This document shows, piece by piece, positions 46,014-54,929 of a stretch of 64,000 nt of DNA. Made by a program: the position numbers and the translations under genes. Under the pieces are notes generated by a model. The model searched no databases and was not told the DNA's origin. It saw only the letters and a list, made by a program, of their open reading frames with translations. Source of the DNA: Paracoccus maritimus (GTDB lineage Bacteria > Pseudomonadota > Alphaproteobacteria > Rhodobacterales > Rhodobacteraceae); contig NZ_JANAVZ010000003.1 of assembly GCF_025195095.1 (NCBI RefSeq), positions 1 through 64,000 of the forward strand, read 5' to 3'. Each line of letters opens with the position of its first letter. Position 1 is the first letter of the stretch.

Positions 46014-46727
46014 TCAATCTGGAAGGCGCAATTCCAGCCAGTGGACTGCAAGCTTGATGCGTCCGCCGGAAAACTGACCGCCCTCTGCGGTCATCAGCAG
46101 GTTCGCATCGTCGTAGTAAGCCATGGGCGAGCCAAGCAAGCCGCGAGCCCAGGAATCCATCGATTTGCCCAGCCCTTGCCCGAAGCGGTCATCGGCACCC
46201 AAGTTACCAAGCCGCCAACTGGACAAGCTGCCGGTCAAGGCCTGTGTCACCCGCGCGGTTGCACCAATCACCATTACGCCTGCGGGAATCGTTAGGCCGG
46301 TGTCGAATACCGCACCGGAAGAGACCGAAACATTGGCCTCTGCAATGCCGGTCAGCAATCCTGCGCCGGACTGGCCCAAGGTCACAGCTCCATTGACCCA
46401 TCGTGTCCCGTCATGGATCGCACAGATGCCATGATCCACAATAAACGCGCGCATGCCAGGACCGGCCGGAACGAACACCCATCCTCCATTGGACCCGATC
46501 GCGATGCGACCCGACTGGCCAGCCCAAGCACCACTTGGATTAGCAGGGACGCCCCAGCACTGACCATCGATCACCTGCGAAGGGGGGATCGCGGTTGCGA
46601 CGCTTTGCAGAGTCAGATTCACCAGCCCGTCAAGCCGCATCAGGGCCTCGTTGACCGTGACATGTTTCTGGGCCTGTGCAGGTTGAAGCAACGGCATCTC
46701 CAGCCGCTGGGTTTCATTCGTCGGCAT
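46014..46727 (-). CDS. DUF2793 protein at the 3' end of the GTA cluster
   Basis: A 237-residue protein. The DUF2793 domain covers the first 100 residues (RLEMPLLQPAQAQKHVTVNEA, LDGLVNLTLQSV, QCWGVPANPSGAWAGQ, GGWVFVPAGPGMRAFI). The remainder is a beta-rich C-terminal module (GVMVIGATARVTQALTGSL, SSWRLGNLG, FGQGLGKSMD). In phages and GTAs such proteins follow the tail-tip gene and may form fibre or receptor-binding parts; this is inference. The ATG at 46727 has AGGAGG and overlaps the gp15 stop by 14 bases, which ties it to the GTA transcript. Confidence 0.8.
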   Translation of the reverse strand: MPTNETQRLEMPLLQPAQAQKHVTVNEALMRLDGLVNLTLQSVATAIPPSQVIDGQCWGVPANPSGAWAGQSGRIAIGSNGGWVFVPAGPGMRAFIVDHGICAIHDGTRWVNGAVTLGQSGAGLLTGIAEANVSVSSGAVFDTGLTIPAGVMVIGATARVTQALTGSLSSWRLGNLGADDRFGQGLGKSMDSWARGLLGSPMAYYDDANLLMTAEGGQFSGGRIKLAVHWLELRLPD

Positions 46728-49700
46728 TGAATATCCTCCTGACAAACGGTCCGATCCCGTATTGGTCTGACAACTGTGCAACCTCGACCAAATAGGCGCC
46801 TCCGCCGTTGATCGCCTGCCAGATATCGATTGGGATGACATATTCCGGTGCGCCCAGTTGCACCTCATGCAGAGTCGCGCCGAACTGGATCACGCGCAGC
46901 AAATAGGATTCGCGCGTTTCATTCAGCGGGACATCGGGTCCATCCCAACTATCGCCATCGAAACGGGTGCGGCGAATCCAGCTGACCCGACGCCCAACTG
47001 ATCGAAGATGGCACGGCGCATACGGTCTCAGCCCGGCGCCGCGGATCTCAGTCGTCAACGTACGATAGCTGGAATCGTCGGGCGAACGCGATGCCGGACC
47101 AATTCTCCAGAATCGCTCTTGTCCGCGGGCGCTGGGTGGCAGTACCACCTGCTTCGGCGCGCCATCCAGCAACACGATCATGCTACCTGCCGGCCATGCC
47201 TCAGGCATCATGGAATCCGTGCCCGCCTGCCCACGCAACCGCGAGCTGATTTCCCAAACCCCGTTGCCGAGGGGTTGGGCGCTTGCGAACTGAATGATTT
47301 CCCAGTTGCCTGACGTCCCGTCCCCGATCGCCATGACGTTCGCACCAGCCAGCAGGGCGCGCTGCGTGACTGATCGTAAATCGTCAGACTTCAGCTGAAT
47401 TCGCAGCGCGTTTCCTCGGTCGAACAATCCCGGCTTTGCCCATGGCAACGCATTTTTGGTCAGTCCGATCACAGCGCGGCGATTCAACGTAAGGTTCAGA
47501 TTATACCCCCCTTCGGGTTCGGCCGAGACATAGGCTGCGACAGTGCCCGGCCACGGTTTCGCTGTGGCCGCCAGATAGGGTGCATGCGGCACCTCATCGC
47601 CGCGCAGCAGCGGCAGGTCCAGAAACAGCGGCATCACCGGCATCGGCGGAACATAGCGGCGGATCGACGGCTCGCCCTCATTGGTCAGCGCTGGTCGATA
47701 GACACCGGGATCCACCCGCACGGCGTCCACCGTAGTAGCGCCGGCGCGTTCGACGCGATCGATCCGCCATCGGCTGGTCTCGATGCCGTCGCAGTGCAGC
47801 CGAACGACGTCGCCCGGTCCCAGGCGACCTTGCGAAGGTGGCAACGCGAAACGCGCTGTGTCACGCGACACCGTCGCTTCGACCAGCCATCTCTCGGCTA
47901 TCGCCCTTCCCTCGGCACGCGTCAGCACCAACGGAAATTCGCTGTCGGTCACGGACTCTTGGTCAGCATCCGGAAGACTGGTCTCTGCCGTTGCAACAGA
48001 GTAGTCGGCACCAGCCTCGACATGCATCAAACGCAGGCGTCCGGCAATCTCCGGTTCGGCTGCGCGTACCGTTTCCAGCCCACTGACGTCGTCAGAAATT
48101 GCCAAATGGTCGGCCCCGATATCGGCCTTGGCCATCCCGTCGCGCTTGATAAAGCGCAACACAGCGTCACGCTCGATCGCATCGAACCCAAGGGCAAGCA
48201 TCAAGGGTTGCAACGCGGCGCGACCGCTTTGGCCGCCCTGCAGCGCAAAACCGCGAACGACACCCGACAAACCCGAAACGTCGAAGGATTGAACCCCTGA
48301 GAACCTGCAGATGTCAGCGACGACAGCGCTCAGCATGACGGCCCCGGCCCTGCCGTTCAACCAATGCCCACGTTCCCAGGCAGGGCCGTCCGACCACAAG
48401 TCTGCGCGTGCCGGAAATGCAGGATATGGACGCGCATCCCAACACCAGACGTGCGCGCGTGCAAGATCCAGCATGGCCCCGCCGTCGTCGTTGACCGGAT
48501 TGTTCCCCGGGACGGACCAGTAGGCGGCGACCGCATGAACATAAGCCGCCTGGATAGCGTCGTCACGCTGACCGGTTGAGTAATACGGCAGCACGCTTTC
48601 CGAACTCATTGCATCCAGAAACTTGTTTGGCTGGTTCGTGGCCTTGTCCAATGCCGCGCAGCCGTATTCTGTGAACCATATCGGCTTGGAACCTGGAACC
48701 CATCCGGTCGCCTCGCGCGATCGCACGCCTTCCGGGCGGTCGAAGTGCAGGTTTTGCCACCAGCTTGCCACGTCCTTGTAGCGCCATACCCATGCTTCGT
48801 CATACTGACCATCGGTGATCGGCGTGCGGATCTGGGCATCGCGGTCAGCCTCACTGGCATAGTACCAGTCATACCCCTCGCCACCGCAGACATTGGCTTG
48901 AAGATAGTCGGGGTTGTCGATGCGACCCCAATGCGCGTCCAGATGATCCTCGCCATCCCGCCAGTCCGACAACGGCATGTAGTTGTCGATGCCGATGAAG
49001 TCGATATTCTCATCCGACCACAGCGGATCCAGATGGAAGAACAGTTCACCGTTTCCTGGATGATGGCCGAAATATTCGGACCAGTCCGCCGCATATCCGA
49101 TCTTCACATCCGGACCCAGAATCGCGCGCACATCCGATGCCAGCCGCCTGAGTTGTGCGACGGCGGGATAGCTGTTTTGCGGTCCGCGAATCTGCGTCAT
49201 GCCGACCATCTCGGAACCGATCAGGAACGCGTCTATGCCGCCCGCTGCTGCGCAGAGATGTGCATAGTGCAGGATAAACCTGCGATAGGACCATTCGTCA
49301 GGTCCGTGATAGGCGATGATTTCACCGGAACGGGAAAAATCATCCGCCTCGGCCTCTCCAAAAAATGACGCGACCTGATCGACCGCAGCCTGTGTGAGAT
49401 CGGAAGAACCGGACCTTCCGGGTGCCAACGGCGTCGTGATCCGCCCTCGCCATGGCATGACCGGCTGCTCTGCACCACCATACGGATCGGAAAGACCGTT
49501 CCCGGCCAACTGCTCCATAAGGATGAAAGGATAGAAGACCGCTCGTCGTCCGCTTTCCTCGATCGCGCGCAAGGCCTCGATCACCGAACTATCGCACGGC
49601 GTGCCGCCATAGATCGGTCGTCCATCGACCCGCGACACCTCTTGCGCTTGACCGCGCGCGATTCCCCCCGCGCGCCACGGCATCTCGCTGCCTTCGGCAT

Positions 49701-50598
49701 CGACCTGTTCAACCTTGGGGCACAGGCTGCAGCGATCAATGCGAAGATCGTCGCCGAACCACGACACGACTAGAGACACTGACCCGACATTCGGAAGTTC
49801 GCGCCCCATCACATCCATGGAAGCACTGAAATCGGTCCCGCCCATCGGCGTATTGACATTGACCGAACGCGTCTCGCCTAGACCAAGATCTTCAGTGACC
49901 GCCGTGGTCGCCAGCGAATATTCTCCGGTTCCCGGAATCAGCGCCACCGCGCGCACCTCGCTGCACAGGCCGCTGCCGTCCTGGGCCGGGCAGGTCACTT
50001 CGAAGCTCAACTGCGGCATACGGTTGCCCCAGCGCTCAAGGCTCAGATCCTCAAGGACCACATAAGCCACGCCGCGATAGGCAGGGGCGTTTTCGCCCTC
50101 ATGGGCCGAGATGGCCGGATCGGGCATCTGCGCTTCGGTGCCCCGATAGGCCCGCATGTTCAATTCAGAAGCCGAGACCTCCTCGCCATCAGCCCAAACA
50201 CGCCCGACCCCAAGAATATGCCCTTCGCAAAGCGCCAGCGCCACCGACAGCCGATAGCTTATCTGCGTCACCTTGGGTTGCGGAGCGCCCTTGCCGCCAC
50301 CGCCTTCGCTACTGCGGATCTCGGCCAGGGGCGAGGACCAGATAACATGGCCCGGCACCCGCATCTGCCCCCAGATACGCGGGATCGGCGCGCCCTCGCC
50401 CGCTGTCTGCAACCTCAGCCGGTCGATCCGGCCCGTCTCGACAGCTTTCGAGCCGCCGCCCAGAAGACGCTGGTCAATGGCACGGCCCACACTCGCGCCA
50501 ATGGCGCGTCCGATGACCGCACCCGACAAGCCCAGAAAGGCACCGCCGAAGCCGCCTCCGATGGATGCACCCACTGCCGACAGCACGATCGTCGCCAT
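46714..50598 (-). CDS. GTA host-specificity/megatron protein (RcGTA gp15-like)
   Basis: A 1294-residue tail-tip protein. The N-terminus is Gly/Ala-rich with GXXXG repeats (SIGGGFGGAFLGLSGAVIGR). Next come hub-like domains (PIPRIWGQMRVPGHVIWSS). Around residues 430-730 lies a GTA TIM-barrel-like domain, with IDFIGIDNYMPLSDWRDG and KPIWFTEYGCAALDKATNQ, resembling a glycoside hydrolase whose acid could be the Glu of WFTEYG. The C-terminal third is the Rcc01698 C-terminal/fibronectin-like part (LRGQAGTDSMMPEAW). It should contact the recipient cell. The ATG at 50598 has GAGGAG upstream. It is the largest gene in the cluster. Confidence 0.93.
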   Translation of the reverse strand: MATIVLSAVGASIGGGFGGAFLGLSGAVIGRAIGASVGRAIDQRLLGGGSKAVETGRIDRLRLQTAGEGAPIPRIWGQMRVPGHVIWSSPLAEIRSSEGGGGKGAPQPKVTQISYRLSVALALCEGHILGVGRVWADGEEVSASELNMRAYRGTEAQMPDPAISAHEGENAPAYRGVAYVVLEDLSLERWGNRMPQLSFEVTCPAQDGSGLCSEVRAVALIPGTGEYSLATTAVTEDLGLGETRSVNVNTPMGGTDFSASMDVMGRELPNVGSVSLVVSWFGDDLRIDRCSLCPKVEQVDAEGSEMPWRAGGIARGQAQEVSRVDGRPIYGGTPCDSSVIEALRAIEESGRRAVFYPFILMEQLAGNGLSDPYGGAEQPVMPWRGRITTPLAPGRSGSSDLTQAAVDQVASFFGEAEADDFSRSGEIIAYHGPDEWSYRRFILHYAHLCAAAGGIDAFLIGSEMVGMTQIRGPQNSYPAVAQLRRLASDVRAILGPDVKIGYAADWSEYFGHHPGNGELFFHLDPLWSDENIDFIGIDNYMPLSDWRDGEDHLDAHWGRIDNPDYLQANVCGGEGYDWYYASEADRDAQIRTPITDGQYDEAWVWRYKDVASWWQNLHFDRPEGVRSREATGWVPGSKPIWFTEYGCAALDKATNQPNKFLDAMSSESVLPYYSTGQRDDAIQAAYVHAVAAYWSVPGNNPVNDDGGAMLDLARAHVWCWDARPYPAFPARADLWSDGPAWERGHWLNGRAGAVMLSAVVADICRFSGVQSFDVSGLSGVVRGFALQGGQSGRAALQPLMLALGFDAIERDAVLRFIKRDGMAKADIGADHLAISDDVSGLETVRAAEPEIAGRLRLMHVEAGADYSVATAETSLPDADQESVTDSEFPLVLTRAEGRAIAERWLVEATVSRDTARFALPPSQGRLGPGDVVRLHCDGIETSRWRIDRVERAGATTVDAVRVDPGVYRPALTNEGEPSIRRYVPPMPVMPLFLDLPLLRGDEVPHAPYLAATAKPWPGTVAAYVSAEPEGGYNLNLTLNRRAVIGLTKNALPWAKPGLFDRGNALRIQLKSDDLRSVTQRALLAGANVMAIGDGTSGNWEIIQFASAQPLGNGVWEISSRLRGQAGTDSMMPEAWPAGSMIVLLDGAPKQVVLPPSARGQERFWRIGPASRSPDDSSYRTLTTEIRGAGLRPYAPCHLRSVGRRVSWIRRTRFDGDSWDGPDVPLNETRESYLLRVIQFGATLHEVQLGAPEYVIPIDIWQAINGGGAYLVEVAQLSDQYGIGPFVRRIFNADE

Positions 50599-50620
50599 TG
50601 CGGTCTCCTCAAGTTGTTCA

Positions 50621-51055
50621 TCATGGAAAGCGGAACCTGGCGGCAATCCGTTGCCGCCAGGGACTGGTCAGTTGGCTTTCTATCACGCCGTGATGCGTAT
50701 AGGCGTCAAGGAACCGCGCCGGATCCTGCGCCACCGAGACGATGCCCAGATGCTTGGCAACCGCACCCTGGCGCATTCGGAACAGCAGGACCTGCCCTTC
50801 ACAGAAAGGATCTGTCCGCACGATGGGCACTAGATGCCGCGCCGCCCCGGCCAGAAGCGGTTCGTCCGCGCGGAATTCTCCCCAGTCGGGTGTGTATTCG
50901 GGCGTCGCCTCGGGCTCGCATCCATAGAGTGATCGCCATATTCCACGGATCAGACCCAGACAGTCTGCACCCGCACCCTGCACGCTGGCCTGATGCACAT
51001 ACGGCGTTCCGATCCAGCCGCGCGCGATCGCCACCACCCTGTCGCCATCACCCAT
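50621..51055 (-). CDS. GTA NlpC/P60 cell-wall peptidase (gp14-like)
   Basis: A 144-residue papain-like peptidase of the NlpC/P60 family. The nucleophile is Cys32 in GAGADCLGLIRGIW, and the general base is His102 in AKHLGIVS. RcGTA gp14 cuts peptidoglycan so that DNA can enter the recipient. The ATG at 51055 follows GAGGG and overlaps the gp13 stop by eight bases; 51070 is possible. It ends 22 bases before gp15. Confidence 0.92.
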   Translation of the reverse strand: MGDGDRVVAIARGWIGTPYVHQASVQGAGADCLGLIRGIWRSLYGCEPEATPEYTPDWGEFRADEPLLAGAARHLVPIVRTDPFCEGQVLLFRMRQGAVAKHLGIVSVAQDPARFLDAYTHHGVIESQLTSPWRQRIAARFRFP

Positions 51056-51881
51056 TTCGGCCCTCGGCACCCGGTGCCATCAACCAGTCTTCGCTTGGCA
51101 AATGTGGAAAGCCGCGGAAGTTCAGGAAGTTGGCGAACTTCTTCTGGCATGTGTCGGCGCGCTTGTCGCAACCTGTGGTCAGTCGAAGACGGTCGCCCAC
51201 CCGGGGCAGTATCGCCATCGCCTGCCACAGTTCGATCTCTCGCGCACCGCCCGGCAACGAAATGTCATTCTTGACGACCCCGCCCAAACCCTTCGCGGGA
51301 CCGTCAAGAACCAGCAAGGATCCGCGTTCGAACCATCCCCTCATGAAATTTCCGAACGACGCAAAGCGCAGGATCCGACCCTCTTCCAGGCCTTCGACAG
51401 CGACAGTTCCGCGCCATCTGTCGTCGGCAAGGTCAAGCTTGCAGCACCCATCCCCAAGCCGGGCCGAGCAGCGTGGATGGTAAACCCGGCCCTGCGCTGC
51501 ATTCAGCGGTTCGGACAACCCCCGCAATTCGGCACGGAAAGAACCGTTTCCTCGCGAAACCTCGCCCAACGATCCGGCAAAGATCAGCGTCCGTGCACGA
51601 GGGTCGTTCCAATCGATTTCCCACATCCGCAGCGTCGCGCCGTCCCAAAGCCCGGCCAGCAGGTCACGTTCGGTGATTGCATCATCCGACAACGCGCCTG
51701 CAGCCTCAGAATTGTCCACCGACAAGCCTGACCCCTGCACCAGTGCCCGCGCACTCATGCCGTGATCCGGCCGAAACAGGATACCGTCGAATTCAATCCG
51801 TGCATCGTGATCGGTGAACCCCAGAACAACGCCATCACGCCTCTGAATGGCCCAGGCCCGACAAATCGTCGTTGTGGTCAT
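51048..51881 (-). CDS. GTA hub protein, DUF2163 (gp13-like)
   Basis: A 277-residue tail hub protein of the DUF2163/BR0599 type. CRAWAIQRRDGVVLGFTDHD opens the first domain, and SLGEVSRGNGSFRAELRGLSEPLNA follows. Four or more cysteines lie in CSARLGDGCCKLD and in TTGCDKRADTCQKKFANFLNFRG; in related tail-hub proteins this region holds an iron-sulfur cluster. It is coupled to gp12 (ATGA overlap) and to gp14. Confidence 0.92.
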   Translation of the reverse strand: MTTTTICRAWAIQRRDGVVLGFTDHDARIEFDGILFRPDHGMSARALVQGSGLSVDNSEAAGALSDDAITERDLLAGLWDGATLRMWEIDWNDPRARTLIFAGSLGEVSRGNGSFRAELRGLSEPLNAAQGRVYHPRCSARLGDGCCKLDLADDRWRGTVAVEGLEEGRILRFASFGNFMRGWFERGSLLVLDGPAKGLGGVVKNDISLPGGAREIELWQAMAILPRVGDRLRLTTGCDKRADTCQKKFANFLNFRGFPHLPSEDWLMAPGAEGRNG

Positions 51882-52510
51882 ATCCGCACCTCGACCACAG
51901 GGATCTGCGGGATCTCGCCGGCATGGAACGAGGCGACGGAAACCGCGATCCGATCGGTGTCGAACCTGACGGGAACGTCGTATTCATAGCCTGCAGAGAC
52001 GCGTGCGCCGGGTTCGGGGGGCACGCGAAACGTGACGACACCGGTGCCGAAATCGACATCATAGTCAATGTCCGGATACCGTTCGACGCCGCCCACACCC
52101 GCGCGGACCGTGTCTCGCACCGGCTTTGTGACGGGCCGATGGTATTTCGCCGGTCCCGAAGCATAGGACTTGATCAGCTGGAAGCTGAGGGTGTTGCCGT
52201 CGCCCCGTGCGATCTCCTGATCGTCGAAGGCTGGTTCCTTCGACGGAACGCAGCTCTTGAAGTCCGACCAATCCTTCCACCGGAACCCGTGCAACTGTCC
52301 AGCCCGTGCCTCGAAAAACGCCACAAGCGCCGCAAGATCGTCCAGCGAACGCAATCCCATTCCGGCGTCAAAGCGGCGGCGCGCATGTGCCCATGGCGTA
52401 TTGCGTTCCTCGAAACCGCTGGCCAGCGCGACGATCTCGGTTCTCCGTTCCGGCCCCCCGATCGATCCGAACGACAGGTTCGCGGGGAATCTGACCTCAT
52501 GAAATGCCAT
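51878..52510 (-). CDS. GTA distal tail protein, DUF2460 (gp12-like)
   Basis: A 210-residue protein of DUF2460 (PF09343). HEVRFPANLSFGSIGGPERRTEIVAL, RRRFDAGMGLRSLDDLAALVAF and FRWKDWSDFKSC are the typical blocks, and GTGVVTFRVPPEPGARVSAGYEYDVPVRFD ends the domain. In RcGTA it forms the distal tail ring at the baseplate. The ATG at 52510 has GAGGAGG ten bases before it. It is separated from gp11 by 16 bases. Confidence 0.93.
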   Translation of the reverse strand: MAFHEVRFPANLSFGSIGGPERRTEIVALASGFEERNTPWAHARRRFDAGMGLRSLDDLAALVAFFEARAGQLHGFRWKDWSDFKSCVPSKEPAFDDQEIARGDGNTLSFQLIKSYASGPAKYHRPVTKPVRDTVRAGVGGVERYPDIDYDVDFGTGVVTFRVPPEPGARVSAGYEYDVPVRFDTDRIAVSVASFHAGEIPQIPVVEVRI

Positions 52511-52526
52511 TTCTGCCTCCTCGCAC

Positions 52527-53183
52527 TCAGGCGTTGCGATCACCGCGCGCCAGCGCGCGGCCCAATTGCGCCGCGATCTGCGACTGGCTGCGCTGGAAAC
52601 CTGCGACATCAGGCGTGCTGACATTGACCGTGACATTGACGGGTCTGGCTGCCCCACCCGCCGCCGCTACGCCAAGACGGCCATCCGCGCCACGCCGCAG
52701 GGGCATGATCGCCTCGGGGCCAGCCTCGCCCATCAATCCCGTGGCGCCGCGCATCGGAAAATGCGTGGGCTCGGCGACGACCCCCCCCTTAGCGAATGGC
52801 ATCACACGCCCCTGAACGAAGGCCCCCCCTTGCGCAAAGGGCAGCGCGCCCGACAGCATCCCTGTCACGCCCCCCGCCAAGGATCCTGCCAAGGCACTTT
52901 CCACCGGCTTCATCGCGATCGAAAAAACGGTATCCGCGATCTGCCGTCCGATGCCTTTCAGCGCGTCCGAGAGCTTTTGCCCATCGAAGATCAATCCATC
53001 AAAGGCCCGACGCAGGCCAGTTTCGATGCCCGAGCTCAAGCTGCCAACCTCGCGCGTGGTAAACATCATCGACTGCCGAAGCCGCGCCAGCTCGGCCTCG
53101 AATTCCGCCGCCATCCGGCTGGTCTGGCCAAACCCCTCATCCACCTGGTCCAGCGTGGTTCCGAAACCGTCCTTGTTCGCCAT
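52527..53183 (-). CDS. GTA short tape-measure protein (gp11-like)
   Basis: A 218-residue tail tape-measure protein. The short length matches gp11 of RcGTA, which has a short tail, and is far below normal siphophage tape measures. The N-terminal half is helical (MAAEFEAELARLRQSM and ALKGIGRQIADTVFSIAM). The middle is Gly/Ala-rich and hydrophobic (GSLAGGVTGMLSGALPFAQGG). The conserved end (EAGPEAIMPLRRGADGRLGV) is the tape-measure C-terminal motif. It fixes tail length. Confidence 0.9.
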   Translation of the reverse strand: MANKDGFGTTLDQVDEGFGQTSRMAAEFEAELARLRQSMMFTTREVGSLSSGIETGLRRAFDGLIFDGQKLSDALKGIGRQIADTVFSIAMKPVESALAGSLAGGVTGMLSGALPFAQGGAFVQGRVMPFAKGGVVAEPTHFPMRGATGLMGEAGPEAIMPLRRGADGRLGVAAAGGAARPVNVTVNVSTPDVAGFQRSQSQIAAQLGRALARGDRNA

Positions 53184-53201
53184 GATGATGGCCCCCGCTT
53201 G

Positions 53202-53438
53202 TCAGTTGTCCTTGTTGCCGGATGGCGCGGTCATCGGCCTGTCCGGATATCGGGCGGCCAATTCGGCCAGCCGATCACGTGTCATTGCCGGGGGTCCGGC
53301 CTCGATGCCCAGCATCAGGGCCAATTCTGCCGGTGTCAGAGACCAGAACTGATCCGGTCGCAGACCCAGCCCCCGCAATCCGGCCTGCATCAGGCCGGAC
53401 CAGTCCAGCCCGGCCTTCGCCCCGTCACTGCGCGTCAT
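53202..53438 (-). CDS. GTA tail assembly chaperone (gp10.1, rcc01693-like)
   Basis: A 78-residue protein: LDWSGLMQAGLRGLGLRPDQFWSLTPAELALMLG, then a short charged tail. The WxxLTPxEL pattern is that of the small phage-tail assembly chaperones encoded after gp10 in GTAs. It overlaps gp10 by four bases. Such proteins hold the tape measure during tail polymerisation and may be made by frameshifting in phages; here it is a separate reading frame. Confidence 0.85.
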   Translation of the reverse strand: MTRSDGAKAGLDWSGLMQAGLRGLGLRPDQFWSLTPAELALMLGIEAGPPAMTRDRLAELAARYPDRPMTAPSGNKDN

Positions 53439-53749
53439 GCGTCGATCCGAAATGCGCGTGCCAGCAGCTCGGCAGCGGCGCGCCCCGCCGCGACCGGTCC
53501 GCCGCCGATCTCGGTGGTCAGCAAGTCAGCTGCCCGGCCCTGCCATCCGCCGCCCCGTAGCCCGGCCACCAGCACCGACAACACGTCGCGGCTTGAGAAG
53601 CGACCGGCCTCGAACCGTTCGGCGACCGCCAGCAGGCTGTCGGCGCCCAGATCATGTTCAAGTTCCGCCAGCGCGCCCAATGTCAGCCGGGCGACATACG
53701 GCTGACCGTCCAGCACCACCTCGACCTCGCCACGCAACGGGTTCACCAT
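53435..53749 (-). CDS. GTA gp10-family tail chaperone
   Basis: A 104-residue protein of the GTA gp10/Phage_TAC_11 family (PF11836). NPLRGEVEVVLDGQPYVARLTLGALAELEHDLG is the family opening, followed by FSSRDVLSVLVAGLRGGGW and the helical C-terminus. It is probably a tail assembly chaperone. The ATG at 53749 overlaps the gp9 stop (TGATG), so translation is coupled to the tail-tube gene. Confidence 0.9.
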   Translation of the reverse strand: MVNPLRGEVEVVLDGQPYVARLTLGALAELEHDLGADSLLAVAERFEAGRFSSRDVLSVLVAGLRGGGWQGRAADLLTTEIGGGPVAAGRAAAELLARAFRIDA

Positions 53750-54162
53750 CACAGCGCCGTAAAGCCAAGCACCCCGGCCGAAGCCATGGTCAGCTCATAG
53801 GTCGCCTCGCCATTGTAGCTTCCCGAATATTCCAGCGCCGTGATCTGAAACGGCCCTTCGACTGTGCCGAAATCCGGGATCACCACCTGGAAAAGCGGGA
53901 CTTCACCGTCGAAGAATGCCTGCCGTGCCCTTGCATCGGTATCGGCGTCGCGAAACACGCCCGATCCCGAGACCGAAGCGCTGCGCATCCCGGCTCCGCC
54001 CAGCAATTCGCGCCAGCCCCCCTCGCTTTCCAGCGAAGTGACGTCCACCGTCTCGGCGTTGAAGGACAGGCGGCTTGCGCGCAGCCCGGCCACCGTCTCA
54101 AAGGCGCCATCGCCCGTCATGTCCATCTTGATCAGCAGATCGCGTCCGTTCTGTACCGCCAT
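53749..54162 (-). CDS. GTA major tail tube protein, TP901-1 family (gp9-like)
   Basis: A 137-residue tail tube protein. NGRDLLIKMDMTGDGAFETVAGLRASRLSFNAETVDVTSLES, in pieces, is the TP901-1 major tail opening. SVSGSGVFRDADTDARARQAFFDGEVPLFQVV and YNGEATYELTMASAGVL complete the fold. Rings of this protein stack around the tape measure. It starts 12 bases after gp8. Confidence 0.93.
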   Translation of the reverse strand: MAVQNGRDLLIKMDMTGDGAFETVAGLRASRLSFNAETVDVTSLESEGGWRELLGGAGMRSASVSGSGVFRDADTDARARQAFFDGEVPLFQVVIPDFGTVEGPFQITALEYSGSYNGEATYELTMASAGVLGFTAL

Positions 54163-54174
54163 GGGTCCGTCTCC

Positions 54175-54594
54175 TCAGCCCAGATCAATGCGCGCGCGGA
54201 ACGTCAGATCGACCCGCCGCGCAGCCCCGTTTTCCACCCGCCGCGCCTTGGCGCGCAGGAACCACAATCCCGCCAGATGCCCGCGTTCCAGCGACATCGC
54301 GCCGTTTTCCAGCGCCTCGCTGACAGCCACCGCCGTTGTCTTGACGGCGGCGAAACCTGCGCTGTCATCGGCCCCCGACAACACCGATACGATGAAATCG
54401 TGCTGCGACCCGGAAGCGGTCATGTCGCCCGCATCCCGTGTCTCCTCCGGCCCCAGCGACACGAACACGCCGCTTGGCGCATCGACCGGCATCGCATCGA
54501 AAATCGCATCGCCCACCAGCGCGGCCAATGCCGTGTCGGCGCGCAGATGCTGATAGACCGCGCCCTGCAGCGCCACCCCGGCCGCATAGCTCAT
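54175..54594 (-). CDS. GTA tail terminator/completion protein, DUF3168 (gp8-like)
   Basis: A 139-residue protein of DUF3168. ALQGAVYQHLRADTALAALVGDAIFDAMP, PSGVFVSLGPEETRDAGDMT and HDFIVSVLSG are the typical blocks. In RcGTA it sits between head and tail. The ATG at 54594 overlaps the gp7 stop (ATGA); the longer frame to 54630 lies in gp7. Confidence 0.9.
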   Translation of the reverse strand: MSYAAGVALQGAVYQHLRADTALAALVGDAIFDAMPVDAPSGVFVSLGPEETRDAGDMTASGSQHDFIVSVLSGADDSAGFAAVKTTAVAVSEALENGAMSLERGHLAGLWFLRAKARRVENGAARRVDLTFRARIDLG

Positions 54595-54929
54595 GCGGGT
54601 TCCTCCTCTTTCGCGAAGCAGGTCAGCCAAAGACCAGCCGCGTCACGCTCAGCCACCGCCTCGATCCGGAACAGGCGGTCCTGCAATCGCAAGCGCTGTC
54701 CCGGCAGGGGTCTGCGTGGGTCGCCCGAAGGCGCGCCACGCACCGTGATCCGCCACGAGACGACGCTTTCGGGGCCGACCTCGGCGAACCTTTCCCGTCC
54801 CGAACCCGCGTTCATCTCGGCCCACAGCGTGCCAAGACGCTGCCAGACGACGCGATGCCCGCCCATGCCGTCGGCCTGCCGTTCCGGGGCCTCCAACGCG
54901 AGGCGGGTGTTCAACCTCGGCACACTCAT
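54591..54929 (-). CDS. GTA head-tail adaptor (gp7-like)
   Basis: A 112-residue head-tail joining protein (phage_H_T_join family). LNTRLALEAPERQADGMGGHRVVWQRLGTLWAEM and GQRLRLQDRLFRIEAVAERD fit the SPP1 gp16-like pattern. It overlaps gp6 by one base (TGATG) and gp8 by four. Confidence 0.9.
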   Translation of the reverse strand: MSVPRLNTRLALEAPERQADGMGGHRVVWQRLGTLWAEMNAGSGRERFAEVGPESVVSWRITVRGAPSGDPRRPLPGQRLRLQDRLFRIEAVAERDAAGLWLTCFAKEEEPA

